From positions 1-55,601 of IMG/VR virus record IMGVR_UViG_3300048591_000469: DNA of 55,601 nucleotides, one strand, 5' to 3'. A program made the translations under genes and the position numbers. Each line of letters opens with the position of its first letter. Position 1 is the stretch's first letter. The DNA is from a virus. The notes under the pieces are model-generated. The model was not told the origin of the DNA. It saw only the letters and a program-made list of their open reading frames with translations, and ran no database searches. Below, piece by piece: positions 17,673 through 25,247 of this stretch.

Positions 17673-17937
17673 GGCGGGCGCAGTTACGGGTCTGATCGTC
17701 GCCGCCGTCGGTTCGGTCATCACGGCGATGGTCGCGTTAGGCGTGATTAGTTGGACCCCGCAGCAGCAGCAAGCGTTCGTTGCTGCCATGCTGGCGGTCG
17801 GGACAGCCATCGGGGCGGTCGCCCCATACGTCTCTGCCTGGTGGATTCGTTCCCGGGTGACGCCCGTCGACGACCCGAAGGATGACCTCGGTCGCCCGTT
17901 GCGCCCCGTCGTCGCGCCGGAAAGGTCCGCACCATGA
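17641..17937 (+). CDS. Two-TM holin candidate
   Basis: 98 residues, overlapping the previous gene by 32 nt and the endolysin start by 4 nt (ATGA). Two hydrophobic helices (GAVTGLIVAAVGSVITAMVALGVI at about 12-35 and AFVAAMLAVGTAIGAVAPYVSAWW at about 45-68) with a charged Pro-rich C-terminus. Size, topology and coupling to the endolysin fit a class II holin. A reverse-oriented dispersed repeat covers its last codons. Confidence 0.75.
   Translation: MQEKRPEPALKAGAVTGLIVAAVGSVITAMVALGVISWTPQQQQAFVAAMLAVGTAIGAVAPYVSAWWIRSRVTPVDDPKDDLGRPLRPVVAPERSAP
17914..17932 (-). repeat. Dispersed repeat copy, reverse
   Basis: The reverse complement reads GTGCGGACCTTTCCGGCGC. It lies at the 3' end of the holin gene. 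This is the one copy inside a gene that opposes transcription. Confidence 0.65.
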
Positions 17938-19496
17938 CCGGCGTCGGAACCGTGAAGATTGGGTTGCACTATATCCCGATGCACGGTCGGCCCGAGGACA
18001 TGGATGCCGTCCGGGATTGTCCCGCCCCGAGCGTCAAGGTCGTCTATAGCAGCAGACCCGACGCAGACCATCTGCGCCGGGTTCACGACATGACCGGCGA
18101 CCGCTTGATTGTCATTCGTGACCATGCCATGAGCGAACAATACGACGACGTTCGCCGGGACCCCGCCGGGACGGGCAAGCGCCACGCGCAGGATTGGGCG
18201 AAGGTCCTCGACGCCATGCCCTGGTTGAACCGTCGGCGACTCATCCTCGAAGGCATCAACGAACCGCCGGTCTGGGAACCGCCCGGACCCGACCCCTGGG
18301 TCGAATACTACCTGGCCTTTGGCGACGAGAACCATCGCCTCGGCCAATATTGCGGGATTGGTGAATTGCCCGTCGGCTGGCCCGGGAATGGCGGCGTCCC
18401 GGACGCCCCGCAGGACTGGACGCCCTACCTCGCCTGGTTGACCTGGGTCCTGGACCATCCGGGCAACTTCCTGCACCTGCATGAGTATTGGGGTTATAAC
18501 CGGGGCGTTCGGTTCAACCTGGGCTGGTGGCTTGGCGGCTACCGCAGCATGCCCGTCAAGGTCCCGACCATGATCACCGAAATCGGCGGCTTGAAAGCGG
18601 TCCAGGACCGACTCGGCAATTGGGGACTAAACGCCCGGGACGGCTGGATGGGCGACACCGACGCTCACACTTACCTGGAGCAGGTCAAGGTCGCCAACGA
18701 GGAACTCGAGCGGGACCCCTACATTCACTCGGCCCATCTATTTTCAACCGATGGCGCTCACCCCTGGATCGAGGAATGCGACGCCGGTCCTATCAACGCA
18801 GCCTGGATCGATTACGCCCGGGCGCACGTCCCGGCCAAACCGTCAACGTTGCACCTGCCATCGCTCGTCGACGGACCCGCCAACCCGCCCGCCAACCCAG
18901 GAAACCCACCCATGACCTCGATCATCGAACCCGCCGCCGCCGCCGCCGTCTTGGACGTCGAATCCGGCGGCATCGGCTTTGACCGTGCGGGGCGACCCCG
19001 CATTCGCTTCGAAGCGCACATCTTCAGGACCGAACTTAAGAACCCCGCCTTGTTTGAGCAGCACTTCCGCCACAACGCCGAACGTCCCTGGACCCAACAG
19101 GAATGGCGGCGCAGCCCCAACGAACCCTGGCGGGCAGTCCACGTCACACTCGGCGACCTCACCGCCAATAACGAGGCGCAATGGGAAGTGTTCAACTTCG
19201 CCCGGTCGCTCAACGCCGAAGCTGCCGCCCGGTCCATTTCCGTCGGGGCGGGACAGATCATGGGCTTCAACGCCCAACGGGTCGGCTACGCATCCGCCCA
19301 ACACATGCTCGAAGCGTTCGGCGAGTCGATGGGGCATCAGATGATCGGCTTTTTCAACTATATCCTGTCGGACCCCAACCTCCTGACCGCCATGCGGAAC
19401 CGGGACTGGCTGACCATCGCCCGTCTCTACAACGGGACCGGCCAAGCGGAATACTACGCCGATCTCATCCGCAAGAAATACGACGAGCTAAACTAA
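17934..19496 (+). CDS. Two-domain endolysin: glycosidase-like plus N-acetylmuramidase
   Basis: 520 residues. The N-terminal 300 residues look like a TIM-barrel glycoside hydrolase of clan A type: LILEGINEPPVWE (residue about 105, acid/base Glu in NEP) and TMITEIGG (about 215, candidate nucleophile). A Pro-rich linker (GPANPPANPGNPP, about 313-326) leads to a C-terminal DUF3380-type muramidase (VLDVESGGIGFDRAGRPRIRFEAHIF, Glu near 342 as candidate catalytic residue; GAGQIMGFN). It cuts the peptidoglycan glycan strand after the holin opens the membrane. The N-terminal substrate may be wall polysaccharide or capsule. Confidence 0.85.
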   Translation: MTGVGTVKIGLHYIPMHGRPEDMDAVRDCPAPSVKVVYSSRPDADHLRRVHDMTGDRLIVIRDHAMSEQYDDVRRDPAGTGKRHAQDWAKVLDAMPWLNRRRLILEGINEPPVWEPPGPDPWVEYYLAFGDENHRLGQYCGIGELPVGWPGNGGVPDAPQDWTPYLAWLTWVLDHPGNFLHLHEYWGYNRGVRFNLGWWLGGYRSMPVKVPTMITEIGGLKAVQDRLGNWGLNARDGWMGDTDAHTYLEQVKVANEELERDPYIHSAHLFSTDGAHPWIEECDAGPINAAWIDYARAHVPAKPSTLHLPSLVDGPANPPANPGNPPMTSIIEPAAAAAVLDVESGGIGFDRAGRPRIRFEAHIFRTELKNPALFEQHFRHNAERPWTQQEWRRSPNEPWRAVHVTLGDLTANNEAQWEVFNFARSLNAEAAARSISVGAGQIMGFNAQRVGYASAQHMLEAFGESMGHQMIGFFNYILSDPNLLTAMRNRDWLTIARLYNGTGQAEYYADLIRKKYDELN

Positions 19497-19565
19497 CCGG
19501 CCACAAAACCCACAGAACGGCCCAGGACGGGCGTTCCACCCCGCCCAGGACGAAATACACACGGC

Positions 19566-19602
19566 ACAACGCCAGCGGCGCTACGGACCCCGCTGGCGTT
19601 GT
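19566..19602. terminator. Hairpin after endolysin gene
   Basis: 13-bp perfect stem ACAACGCCAGCGG / CCGCTGGCGTTGT with an 11-nt loop, 70 nt after the endolysin stop. No T run follows. Likely end or attenuator of the late operon. Confidence 0.55.
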
Positions 19603-19617
19603 CGTGCCAGGGTCTAT

Positions 19618-19637
19618 GTGCGGACCTTTTACGGCGA
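19618..19637 (+). repeat. Dispersed repeat copy overlapping a promoter
   Basis: GTGCGGACCTTTTACGGCGA. Its TTTTAC lies at the -35 position of the promoter that has TATAAT at 19650. Confidence 0.75.
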
Positions 19638-19655
19638 CCCTGCGGGCGCTATAAT
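19627..19655 (+). promoter_or_regulatory. Promoter giving a leaderless transcript
   Basis: Perfect TATAAT at 19650-19655 with a weak -35 TTTTAC (19627-19632) at 17 bp. ATG 19662 starts 6 nt after the -10 box, at the expected transcription start. Confidence 0.6.
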
Positions 19656-19661
19656 AGGGGC

Positions 19662-20078
19662 ATGCCGCAAGCGTCAATTTTAGAAGCGATGTTCTACGTC
19701 TTTCTAGGCGTCGGGCTTGGCTACGTCCTCGCCCTCCGCAGACCCCCTGCAGACCCCTCTCGGCAACGGAGGCGGAAATTCGACCTGGGGAGCGTCGCTG
19801 TGCCTCCGACCCCGCCGACGTCGCCCGCCATAGACCCCTTGCAGCGCGAGTACGAGGACGCGTTGACGCTCTTGCGGCTGGCCTATGGCGGCGGCATATT
19901 TTCAAGGCGCACGGTCGACATGCCCGAACGTCGCTGGCGCGCCGCATACCGACTCCTTCGCAACGCCCGGGTCGTCGTCAACGGTGAAGTCGCCGATCTG
20001 ACCTACCTCGAAGCGGTCGACCAGTTGCAGGGCTATTGCCTGATGGCCCGCAACCCGCGCTTCGTGCGCCCCGGTTGA
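19662..20078 (+). CDS. N-terminally membrane-anchored protein, probably leaderless
   Basis: 138 residues from ATG 19662. Residues 8-25 form a membrane segment (EAMFYVFLGVGLGYVLAL), followed by a basic Pro-rich stretch and a cytoplasmic alpha domain (LQREYEDALTLLRLAYGG, DMPERRWRAAYRLLRNARVVVNGEV). The gene has its own promoter and no ribosome site, because the ATG falls at the transcription start. It faces the minus operon tail to tail. Separate expression and a membrane anchor would fit a superinfection or lysogenic function, but this is a guess. Confidence 0.7.
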   Translation: MPQASILEAMFYVFLGVGLGYVLALRRPPADPSRQRRRKFDLGSVAVPPTPPTSPAIDPLQREYEDALTLLRLAYGGGIFSRRTVDMPERRWRAAYRLLRNARVVVNGEVADLTYLEAVDQLQGYCLMARNPRFVRPG

Positions 20079-20102
20079 CCCCTTCCCCACTGCCACAAAA
20101 AA

Positions 20103-20128
20103 CGGGGACGCGTCCCCACGCGTCCCCG
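20103..20128 (-). terminator. Intrinsic terminator of the minus operon
   Basis: 11-bp GC stem (CGGGGACGCGT / ACGCGTCCCCG) with a 4-nt loop, flanked by AAAAAA on the + strand. Read on the - strand this gives hairpin then TTTTTT. It follows the last minus gene (end 20178). Confidence 0.85.
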
Positions 20129-20177
20129 CCCTCTGGTGGATTGTCAACCGATTCACCCCGGAAAGTAGCAGGGGAGA

Positions 20178-20393
20178 TCAGGTCCCGCGCGCAAACATTA
20201 CAACGGCCCATGCCAGCCCCGCCAGCATCAGCCCGAACAGCATCAATTCGCACCCCAATCGGAACCCGGTCGACCGGGTCCGGTAGGGCTTCACCGCCGG
20301 ACGCCGGGACCAGACCCTGCCGGACCAGACCCCTATCCACATCAAGCCGACCAGGGCGACGGCTATTTCTAGGGGCGTTATTTGGGGCGTCAT
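20178..20393 (-). CDS. Small two-TM membrane protein
   Basis: 71 residues. Two hydrophobic spans (EIAVALVGLMWIGVW at 9-23, LGCELMLFGLMLAGLAWAVVMF at 47-68) separated by a basic loop. It is the last gene of the 20.2-25.8 kb minus operon and lies next to another membrane protein. GGGAGG lies 11 nt before the ATG. Function unknown. Confidence 0.65.
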   Translation of the reverse strand: MTPQITPLEIAVALVGLMWIGVWSGRVWSRRPAVKPYRTRSTGFRLGCELMLFGLMLAGLAWAVVMFARGT

Positions 20394-20399
20394 GACGAG

Positions 20400-20795
20400 C
20401 TAACCTCCCGCCGCGTAGGGCCAGAATACTTGGCCCGACGTTCGCTCGGGTTTCTCGGACTCGGGATGGTCGTCGTCGCCCGCCCGCTCCCGGCAGATCT
20501 TCAGTTGGCGGTCGTGCGATGCAACGCAAGCCCGGACCTCGGCGACGTCGACGATCAGCGACTGAACAAGCGGGCGCAGGTCGTCGACGGCAGACTTCTC
20601 TGCTGTCTCTTTTTCAAACGATGCAACCAGCGGCTCGAGCGACTCGTCGGTCGCCATAAAGGTCCGCAGCAGGGTCAGTTGCTCGTCGAGCAGACTGTTG
20701 ATGAAACCCGGTAAGACCCGGACGGCGAAGGCGAAGGCGCTTAATAGCCCTACCAGCAACCCGACCGTAAACGTGAATGCCGTTCGAATTCGCAT
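20400..20795 (-). CDS. TM-anchored coiled-coil protein
   Basis: 131 residues, start at 20795 chosen because AGGGAAC lies 7 nt upstream; the longer frame from 20897 has none. Residues 4-26 form an N-terminal membrane anchor (RTAFTFTVGLLVGLLSAFAFAV). The rest is a long helix with charged heptads (LLDEQLTLLRTFMATDESLEPLVASFEKE, LRPLVQSLIVDVAEVRA). Topology resembles an i-spanin or a membrane exclusion protein. A dispersed repeat copy lies within the gene, in the same sense. Confidence 0.65.
   Translation of the reverse strand: MRIRTAFTFTVGLLVGLLSAFAFAVRVLPGFINSLLDEQLTLLRTFMATDESLEPLVASFEKETAEKSAVDDLRPLVQSLIVDVAEVRACVASHDRQLKICRERAGDDDHPESEKPERTSGQVFWPYAAGG
20649..20669 (-). repeat. Dispersed repeat copy, reverse
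   Basis: The reverse complement reads CTGCGGACCTTTATGGCGAC, in the same direction as the minus gene that contains it. It encodes RTFMAT, close to the RTFTAT seen elsewhere. Confidence 0.7.
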
Positions 20796-21025
20796 GCGAT
20801 GTTCCCTTCGTAATTGTGGATTATGTCGACTTCCAACCCGGCGACCGGAAGGTCGGGAAAGACGTCTTTCCCGACCAGGTCCGGTATTTCCGGCCAATCT
20901 GCCTCAAAGACCGCCCGTTCCTCGGGCGTCAACGGCGCATCACTCGGGGCGTCCGCCGACACTAAATAACGGCTTGCTGCCGAGTAGTGTAAGCCGTTGG
21001 GCGACGTCCGCCGCACTATGCCCAT
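20750..21025 (-). CDS. Small acidic protein of unknown function
   Basis: 91 residues. It overlaps the downstream gene by 46 nt and the upstream gene by 86 nt, in other frames. The middle (PLTPEERAVFEADWPEIPDLVGKDVFPDLPVAGLEVDII) looks like a real folded protein, while both ends lie in the overlaps. The ribosome site (AAAGGA, 14 nt upstream) is weak, so the exact start is uncertain. Confidence 0.5.
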   Translation of the reverse strand: MGIVRRTSPNGLHYSAASRYLVSADAPSDAPLTPEERAVFEADWPEIPDLVGKDVFPDLPVAGLEVDIIHNYEGNIACEFERHSRLRSGCW

Positions 21026-21476
21026 CGTATTGTTCGTTCCTTTCGATGATCGGGACCCAGGCGAGGACCTCCCACCAGGGAGCGTCGGGCATGTGGTAAG
21101 TGATCTGCCCGACGGGCAGGTTGATTCCGGCGATGAACCAGCCCGGGATTTCGACCCCGGCGTCGTCGAAGCGGGTCCGAAAGACCGGGTATAACGTGAC
21201 CGCCATGAGCGCCGCCATCAACGCATGGCGATGCTCGTATAGCTCGGTGAAGTTGTGGAACCCGTCGGAGATCGAGGCGGGATTTTCAATCGGATGGCAG
21301 ATTCGCAACGGCGACAGGTCGACCTCGATCTCCGGGTTGCCCTTGCGCCGCTTGGGCATCAGGACCCGCAGCCGTCGCCCGCCCTGGTCGATGACGCAGG
21401 GACCGACCTTCCCGTTCGCCTTCAAATTGATGATCGTGCTTTGTTCCATCAGCCGTCCGTACTTTGCGCCAGTCAT
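20940..21476 (-). CDS. Hypothetical protein with one hydrophobic helix
   Basis: 178 residues. GGAGG lies 6 nt before ATG 21476. The N-terminal half has strands (STIINLKANGKVGPCVID, GGRRLRVLMPKRRKGNPEIEVDLS). A helix with AALMAVTLYPVF lies near residue 92, and the C-terminal half is Trp/Pro-rich (PDAPWWEVLAWVPIIER). Its first 191 nt overlap the end of the upstream gene in another frame. No family recognised. Confidence 0.65.
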   Translation of the reverse strand: MTGAKYGRLMEQSTIINLKANGKVGPCVIDQGGRRLRVLMPKRRKGNPEIEVDLSPLRICHPIENPASISDGFHNFTELYEHRHALMAALMAVTLYPVFRTRFDDAGVEIPGWFIAGINLPVGQITYHMPDAPWWEVLAWVPIIERNEQYDGHSAADVAQRLTLLGSKPLFSVGGRPE

Positions 21477-21858
21477 CCTGTTCCTCCGGTGTCAATTCCC
21501 GCAACGGGACACAAATGCAATCGCTGCCGATAGCCCCGCAGCCCGGGCATACGTGGTCGTGGTCGCCCCACACAAACCAGGGTAGACCGAATTCCCGAAT
21601 CAGGTCCAGCGTCGTGATCTCGAGGCGCAGCGCCTTCGTCGGTTCCTCACGACTGCACAACTCTAGGAGCAAGTGAGCGTCGTGGCGGGACTGCTCCGGG
21701 TCGTCGCCCATCGGGATAACGGGCAGGGACCGGGCGATGGTGAGCGCCCGATCTTCCCGTCCCGCCGTGCTAACGATGTACCAGTACAACTCCCCGAGCG
21801 TCCCCTCCTGCTTGGCACGCTCGAGGATTTTCATTTGCCAGCTACGGTTGACCGCCAT
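21286..21858 (-). CDS. Hypothetical protein with a zinc-knuckle-like cluster
   Basis: 190 residues from ATG 21858, coupled to the upstream stop (ATGA) with GGAGGG before it. A helical N-terminal half (MKILERAKQEGTLGELYWYIVST), then WGDHDHVCPGCGAIGSDCIC at about 108-127, a CxxC...CxC metal-binding cluster. The last 64 residues (GREGRSLRHRPGRATAAGP...) overlap the next gene and have shadow-like Arg/Gly/Pro composition. The functional protein may really be the first 125 residues. Confidence 0.6.
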   Translation of the reverse strand: MAVNRSWQMKILERAKQEGTLGELYWYIVSTAGREDRALTIARSLPVIPMGDDPEQSRHDAHLLLELCSREEPTKALRLEITTLDLIREFGLPWFVWGDHDHVCPGCGAIGSDCICVPLRELTPEEQDDWRKVRTADGTKHDHQFEGEREGRSLRHRPGRATAAGPDAQAAQGQPGDRGRPVAVANLPSD

Positions 21859-22154
21859 CAGCCCTCCGACACGGCGACCGGCGCTTGGCGCTTGGTCGCA
21901 TAATATGCGGCGACGTACTCGGGCGACTTGCCGAACATGTCGCCCGGGTCCGCACGGCGGGCATTGTCCCGTTCGGCTTTGTCCGCTGCCAGCATCTGGG
22001 CTTTCCACCACAACTCGACGACGTGGTCGAAGGTGACGCCCTGCAGCCAGCCGTTGACCGCCGCCCATTCGCTCTGGTTGTGCGCCCAGGTTTGCATCCA
22101 GCGGGTTAGGTCGACCGCCGGTTCGGGCGCTTTTTTAGTGGCTCTTTTCGCCAT
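21858..22154 (-). CDS. Small hypothetical helical protein
   Basis: 98 residues. A Lys/Arg-rich start (MAKRATKKAPEP) then Trp-rich helices (LTRWMQTWAHNQSEWAAVNGWLQ, HVVELWWKAQMLAADKAERDNAR). Overlaps both neighbours slightly, as usual in this operon. No known family. Confidence 0.6.
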   Translation of the reverse strand: MAKRATKKAPEPAVDLTRWMQTWAHNQSEWAAVNGWLQGVTFDHVVELWWKAQMLAADKAERDNARRADPGDMFGKSPEYVAAYYATKRQAPVAVSEG

Positions 22155-22572
22155 CGCCCTGCGCCTTCGCTTCCTCGGTAAGGTCCCACAACTTGACCTT
22201 GATCCTGGGTCGATCCAGCATCACGGTTCCCGCCGGGACGAAATTCGACCTGTAGACCCGCAACACTTGCTGGACCGCTTGGTAGCTGATGCCGACCACT
22301 TCCGCCATTTGGCGCATGGTCAACGGTCCTTTTTCCAAGATGGCGGATCGAATCCGCTTGTAGCCGACGCCCCGCGCTCGGTCGGGCAACGGTCCCGGGT
22401 CGACGCTCTTCAGGAACTCATCCGGGTCGGCGGGCTTGACGGGTTCCTGGCGACCCAGGTCGACCAGCGTCACCCATCGCCATTGACGGGTGCACCAGTC
22501 GTAAATTTGCCCGCGTCGGGTCTTGCCCGTCGTGCGGTTGTAGTCGGCGTCCGCTTCGGCGAGGTTGGTCAT
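22135..22572 (-). CDS. Winged-helix type DNA-binding protein
   Basis: 145 residues from ATG 22572, which overlaps the upstream stop by 4 nt (ATGA). Residues about 75-120 carry a helix-turn-helix (RIRSAILEKGPLTMRQMAEVVG, ISYQAVQQVLRVYRSNF, then wing PAGTVMLDRPRIKVKLW), as in MarR- or IclR-type modules. It is the clearest regulator candidate of this operon. Whether it is the phage repressor is not shown by sequence. Confidence 0.7.
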   Translation of the reverse strand: MTNLAEADADYNRTTGKTRRGQIYDWCTRQWRWVTLVDLGRQEPVKPADPDEFLKSVDPGPLPDRARGVGYKRIRSAILEKGPLTMRQMAEVVGISYQAVQQVLRVYRSNFVPAGTVMLDRPRIKVKLWDLTEEAKAQGDGEKSH

Positions 22573-22985
22573 TTGCCCGCCTTCCGGATGGCGACGCCGG
22601 GTTCGCCTTCCTTGCGAAACGCAAATAACTCGGGATGGTGCATCGCGAAACCGCACAACCCCGAATCGTCCCAGGAGATGCGACCCTTCGTGTAAACGGC
22701 TTGAAGGCGGGACCCCTTCACGGTTTGACCATGTGTCGTGATGCCCACGCGAATCGCCGTTCCAACCTCCGCAATGCGGGACTGGACCTCGTCGATCTTC
22801 GGTGCGAACTCCAACTCGATGACGGCAAGCTCCGCCCGCACTTCGAGCGGGATCGCCTGGTCCCGGGTGGCTTCCTTGTGCATTATCAAAACGTCGAGGG
22901 CGCTTTGCAATTCAGCCAGTTGGTCGAGCAGGAAGCGTAGGGATTCCTCAAGTGAAACGGGCGCAGGTTGCGTTGGTGCAAACAT
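22569..22985 (-). CDS. Conserved phage protein with coiled coil (GxTVKGxxLxAVYxKGR family)
   Basis: 138 residues, start 22985. The N-terminal 85 residues are helical (SLEESLRFLLDQLAELQSALDVLI, EVRAELAVIELEFAPKIDEVQSRIAEVGTAI). The C-terminus carries THGQTVKGSRLQAVYTKGR, then SWDDSGLCGFAMHHPEL and FRKEGEPGVAIRK, a pattern I recognise from uncharacterised proteins of many phages and mobile elements. A nucleic-acid role is possible but unproven. Confidence 0.65.
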   Translation of the reverse strand: MFAPTQPAPVSLEESLRFLLDQLAELQSALDVLIMHKEATRDQAIPLEVRAELAVIELEFAPKIDEVQSRIAEVGTAIRVGITTHGQTVKGSRLQAVYTKGRISWDDSGLCGFAMHHPELFAFRKEGEPGVAIRKAGK

Positions 22986-23040
22986 AAACTGCCTTTCTGT
23001 CCCGATACAACGCCTCGGGACCGGGCGAATTGAAAGCGGG

Positions 23041-23652
23041 TTACTTGATCGTCGGTGGCACGATGGGACCCCACCAGCGATCCCAGGTATTTCCCTCAAC
23101 CGGCAGGGGCGGCGAGAAGTCCGTTCGGCACAACTGCCCTTCGTACTTTCTGACCTCGCAGACCCGGGGTTCGGCGGGTTCGTAGCGGGTATCCTTGCGC
23201 CAATAGAAGCCCGGTTTCCAGGGCGCTTCCGCCTCGCCGTTGCGGTGCGAATAGGCGGGCGCAGGGGCGGGTTCGGCGATGGTGCGGCGCAATTCTACAT
23301 GGTGCGCCTTAACCGTGCGCCCGCCGCCCTTGTCGAGGATTCGCAAGACGACGGTCGGCGTCCGCCATGCTTTGGAGATGTATGCGACGGCTTCCCGTTC
23401 GCTGCACGGTTCCCAAGTCGACGCCCCGATGTAACGCTTCTGGTAGGGTTCGATGCGGGGCGTCCAGTCGTTGTCGGTCGGCTCGGTCGCCCGCACGGCA
23501 AAATTGATGCCCGGGGCGGTCTTGCCTTCGTCGACGAGCGCCATGATGCCGTCCGGGTCCCGGTAGGTTTCGGCCAAGATAGACATGACCTCTTCGCGCG
23601 TGGCAGAAATCCATTCGTCGGTCATCACAGGGCGAATTTCGTACTTAGGCAT
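23041..23652 (-). CDS. Hypothetical protein, minus operon
   Basis: 203 residues with GGAGG 8 nt before ATG 23652. Contains a mixed alpha/beta N-terminal part (MPKYEIRPVMTDEWISATREEVMSI) and a Trp-rich C-terminus (APWKPGFYWRKDTRYEPAEPR, WDRWWGPIVPP). No family or catalytic motif recognised. Overlaps the upstream gene by 8 nt. Confidence 0.65.
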   Translation of the reverse strand: MPKYEIRPVMTDEWISATREEVMSILAETYRDPDGIMALVDEGKTAPGINFAVRATEPTDNDWTPRIEPYQKRYIGASTWEPCSEREAVAYISKAWRTPTVVLRILDKGGGRTVKAHHVELRRTIAEPAPAPAYSHRNGEAEAPWKPGFYWRKDTRYEPAEPRVCEVRKYEGQLCRTDFSPPLPVEGNTWDRWWGPIVPPTIK

Positions 23653-24568
23653 GGGTTATTCCTCCGTTGTGGTAGCGTTCGATCTCACGGTCGGGCAATT
23701 GATAGACCTTCTTCGGTGCGGGCTGGTCGGCGTAGGCCAAGCCGCGCAGGTGTGACGTGACCCAAATGCGCCGCCCGTCCCGGATGCGCCGGAAATGGCC
23801 GCGCACGGCGAAACAATGGCTGACGTGACGCCCGGTCGGCGCATCGGGTCGGTATTCGGTCCCGTTGTGCGTTTTGCGGATGGTGCAGGTGTAGTATTCG
23901 GGCAACGGGCGCTTGCCCTTGCGGACCCGCTTCTCGTTGACCCGCCGGTCGGCTTCGTGGCGTTCCAGGTCGACGTTCTCGGCGTTGAGGAAGGCGATGA
24001 TCGCCAGCCCCAACCGCTGCAGCCGCTGCTTGTTGGCGTCGTCGCTGCCCTTGAGCTTGCGGGTCCCTGCGTGCCACGCGACCCGATTCACCGTCTTGGA
24101 CGTGAACCAGGCGATGACCGTGATCTGGCGGTCGTTGACCGCCGGGTCGTGATCCTCGGCCAGGAGCAGGGCGGCGACCTGGTCCTTGCCGATGTAGCGG
24201 GTCCCGTCGCCGGTGTAGGGTTCCTCGAACGCCATGACCTCGCCCTCGTCGATGGGGCGGGAAAATTGGATGCAAATGTCCGGGAACGGCAACCGGACCT
24301 CGACGTCAAGCCCGATGGTCTTGGCGGCGTTGACTAGCTGCAGCGCCGTCTCCGCCGCAACCAGGATGGTTTGCGATTGGTGCGCGATGGTTCCGGCGGC
24401 GTATACGTCCTTGAGGCGGGGCGGAATGTCCTCGCCCGGGCGGTCGGGAACGTTGCTGTAATAGGTCCCGTCCGGGCGGGCAAAGACTCGCCCGCCCCGG
24501 GTGACGATCTCTTCGGCGAGGTAGGTGTCAGCCGCCGCATGTTCGATGTCGCGTGATACTAGGTGCAT
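23645..24568 (-). CDS. Largest protein of the minus operon, function unknown
   Basis: 307 residues. The first half is alpha/beta with DLEVEVRLPFPDICIQF-like strands and a Gly-rich YTGDGTRYIGKDQVAALLLAEDHD. The C-terminal third is basic (RRVNEKRVRKGKRPLPEYYTCTIRK) and ends with GRHVSHCFAVRGHFRRIRDGRRIWV, SHLRGLAYA. This RGH(F/W)R...W(V)..H.RG tail occurs in proteins of several phages of GC-rich hosts, with unknown role. It may bind nucleic acid. Confidence 0.65.
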   Translation of the reverse strand: MHLVSRDIEHAAADTYLAEEIVTRGGRVFARPDGTYYSNVPDRPGEDIPPRLKDVYAAGTIAHQSQTILVAAETALQLVNAAKTIGLDVEVRLPFPDICIQFSRPIDEGEVMAFEEPYTGDGTRYIGKDQVAALLLAEDHDPAVNDRQITVIAWFTSKTVNRVAWHAGTRKLKGSDDANKQRLQRLGLAIIAFLNAENVDLERHEADRRVNEKRVRKGKRPLPEYYTCTIRKTHNGTEYRPDAPTGRHVSHCFAVRGHFRRIRDGRRIWVTSHLRGLAYADQPAPKKVYQLPDREIERYHNGGITHA

Positions 24569-24580
24569 TGGTCGCTTTCC

Positions 24581-24832
24581 CTACGCGAAGGTTTGACGGT
24601 GGCGCTCTTGCTCGACCGCCAGCACGCTATACAGGACCGCCCGCATTTGGCGGGCATCCAGCCAATGTTCGGTGACGGGTCGCCCGTTGAGGGCGGAAAC
24701 CAGCGAATACACATAACGATTCTGGTTGCCGGTACGTACGGCGACGGCGCTGATCTTGAGCTTTGGCCCGCCCGTCATGGATGCGATGCCGTCGAGCATC
24801 GTAGCAAATTCGCGCATCTGCTTCTCGTTCAC
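24581..24832 (-). CDS. Small hypothetical protein
   Basis: 83 residues from GTG 24832, which lies 6 nt after AGGGAG. The ATG two codons upstream (24838) abuts this ribosome site and is a poorer choice. A helix (MREFATMLDGIASM), strands (LKISAVAVRTG) and a C-terminal helix (ARQMRAVLYSVLAVEQERHR). Unknown function. Confidence 0.6.
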   Translation of the reverse strand: MNEKQMREFATMLDGIASMTGGPKLKISAVAVRTGNQNRYVYSLVSALNGRPVTEHWLDARQMRAVLYSVLAVEQERHRQTFA

Positions 24833-24884
24833 GTTCATCTCCCTGTGGTCTGTGGTGGCGACCTGACGGGCGTAGGAACCCGCA

Positions 24885-24906
24885 GGTCGCCGTAGAAGGT
24901 CCGTAC
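24885..24906 (-). repeat. Dispersed repeat copy, reverse, intergenic
   Basis: The reverse complement reads TACGGACCTTCTACGGCGAC and continues CTGCGGGTTCC. It starts at the stop codon of the 113-residue gene and fills most of the 73-nt gap before the next minus gene. Confidence 0.75.
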
Positions 24907-25247
24907 TAGGCTCGGGCGTCGACGGCGGTCGCCGGGGCGTCCTGTGGGCTGGCGTCGAAGGGTGGAACGCCCCGCTCGACCATGCCGTCGTAAATCTTGA
25001 TCGCCGCCCGGATGGCTTCGGCGTCGGTGTTGACGTCGCGCAGGACCCATTCCTCGGTGCTATGTTCGCCGGTGAGGGTCCGACATACGTCGACCTGGAC
25101 CAGGTATAAACGGTTGCCGACGTTCGGCGATGGCAGGTAAACCCGGGTCAACGTAACCTGACCCCTGACGCCCCTCGCCAGCCAACACTTCTCGTTGTAG
25201 GCGATATGGGGCGCAATTGCCCGCCGCTCAGACAGGTTGTCGCTCAT
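24906..25247 (-). CDS. Hypothetical protein, minus operon
   Basis: 113 residues; ribosome site GGAGGG 5 nt before ATG 25247. Alpha/beta with strands (GQVTLTRVYLPSPNVGNRLYLVQV) and a helix (AEAIRAAIKIYDGMVERG). The C-terminus is Pro/Ala-rich. No family recognised. Confidence 0.6.
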   Translation of the reverse strand: MSDNLSERRAIAPHIAYNEKCWLARGVRGQVTLTRVYLPSPNVGNRLYLVQVDVCRTLTGEHSTEEWVLRDVNTDAEAIRAAIKIYDGMVERGVPPFDASPQDAPATAVDARA

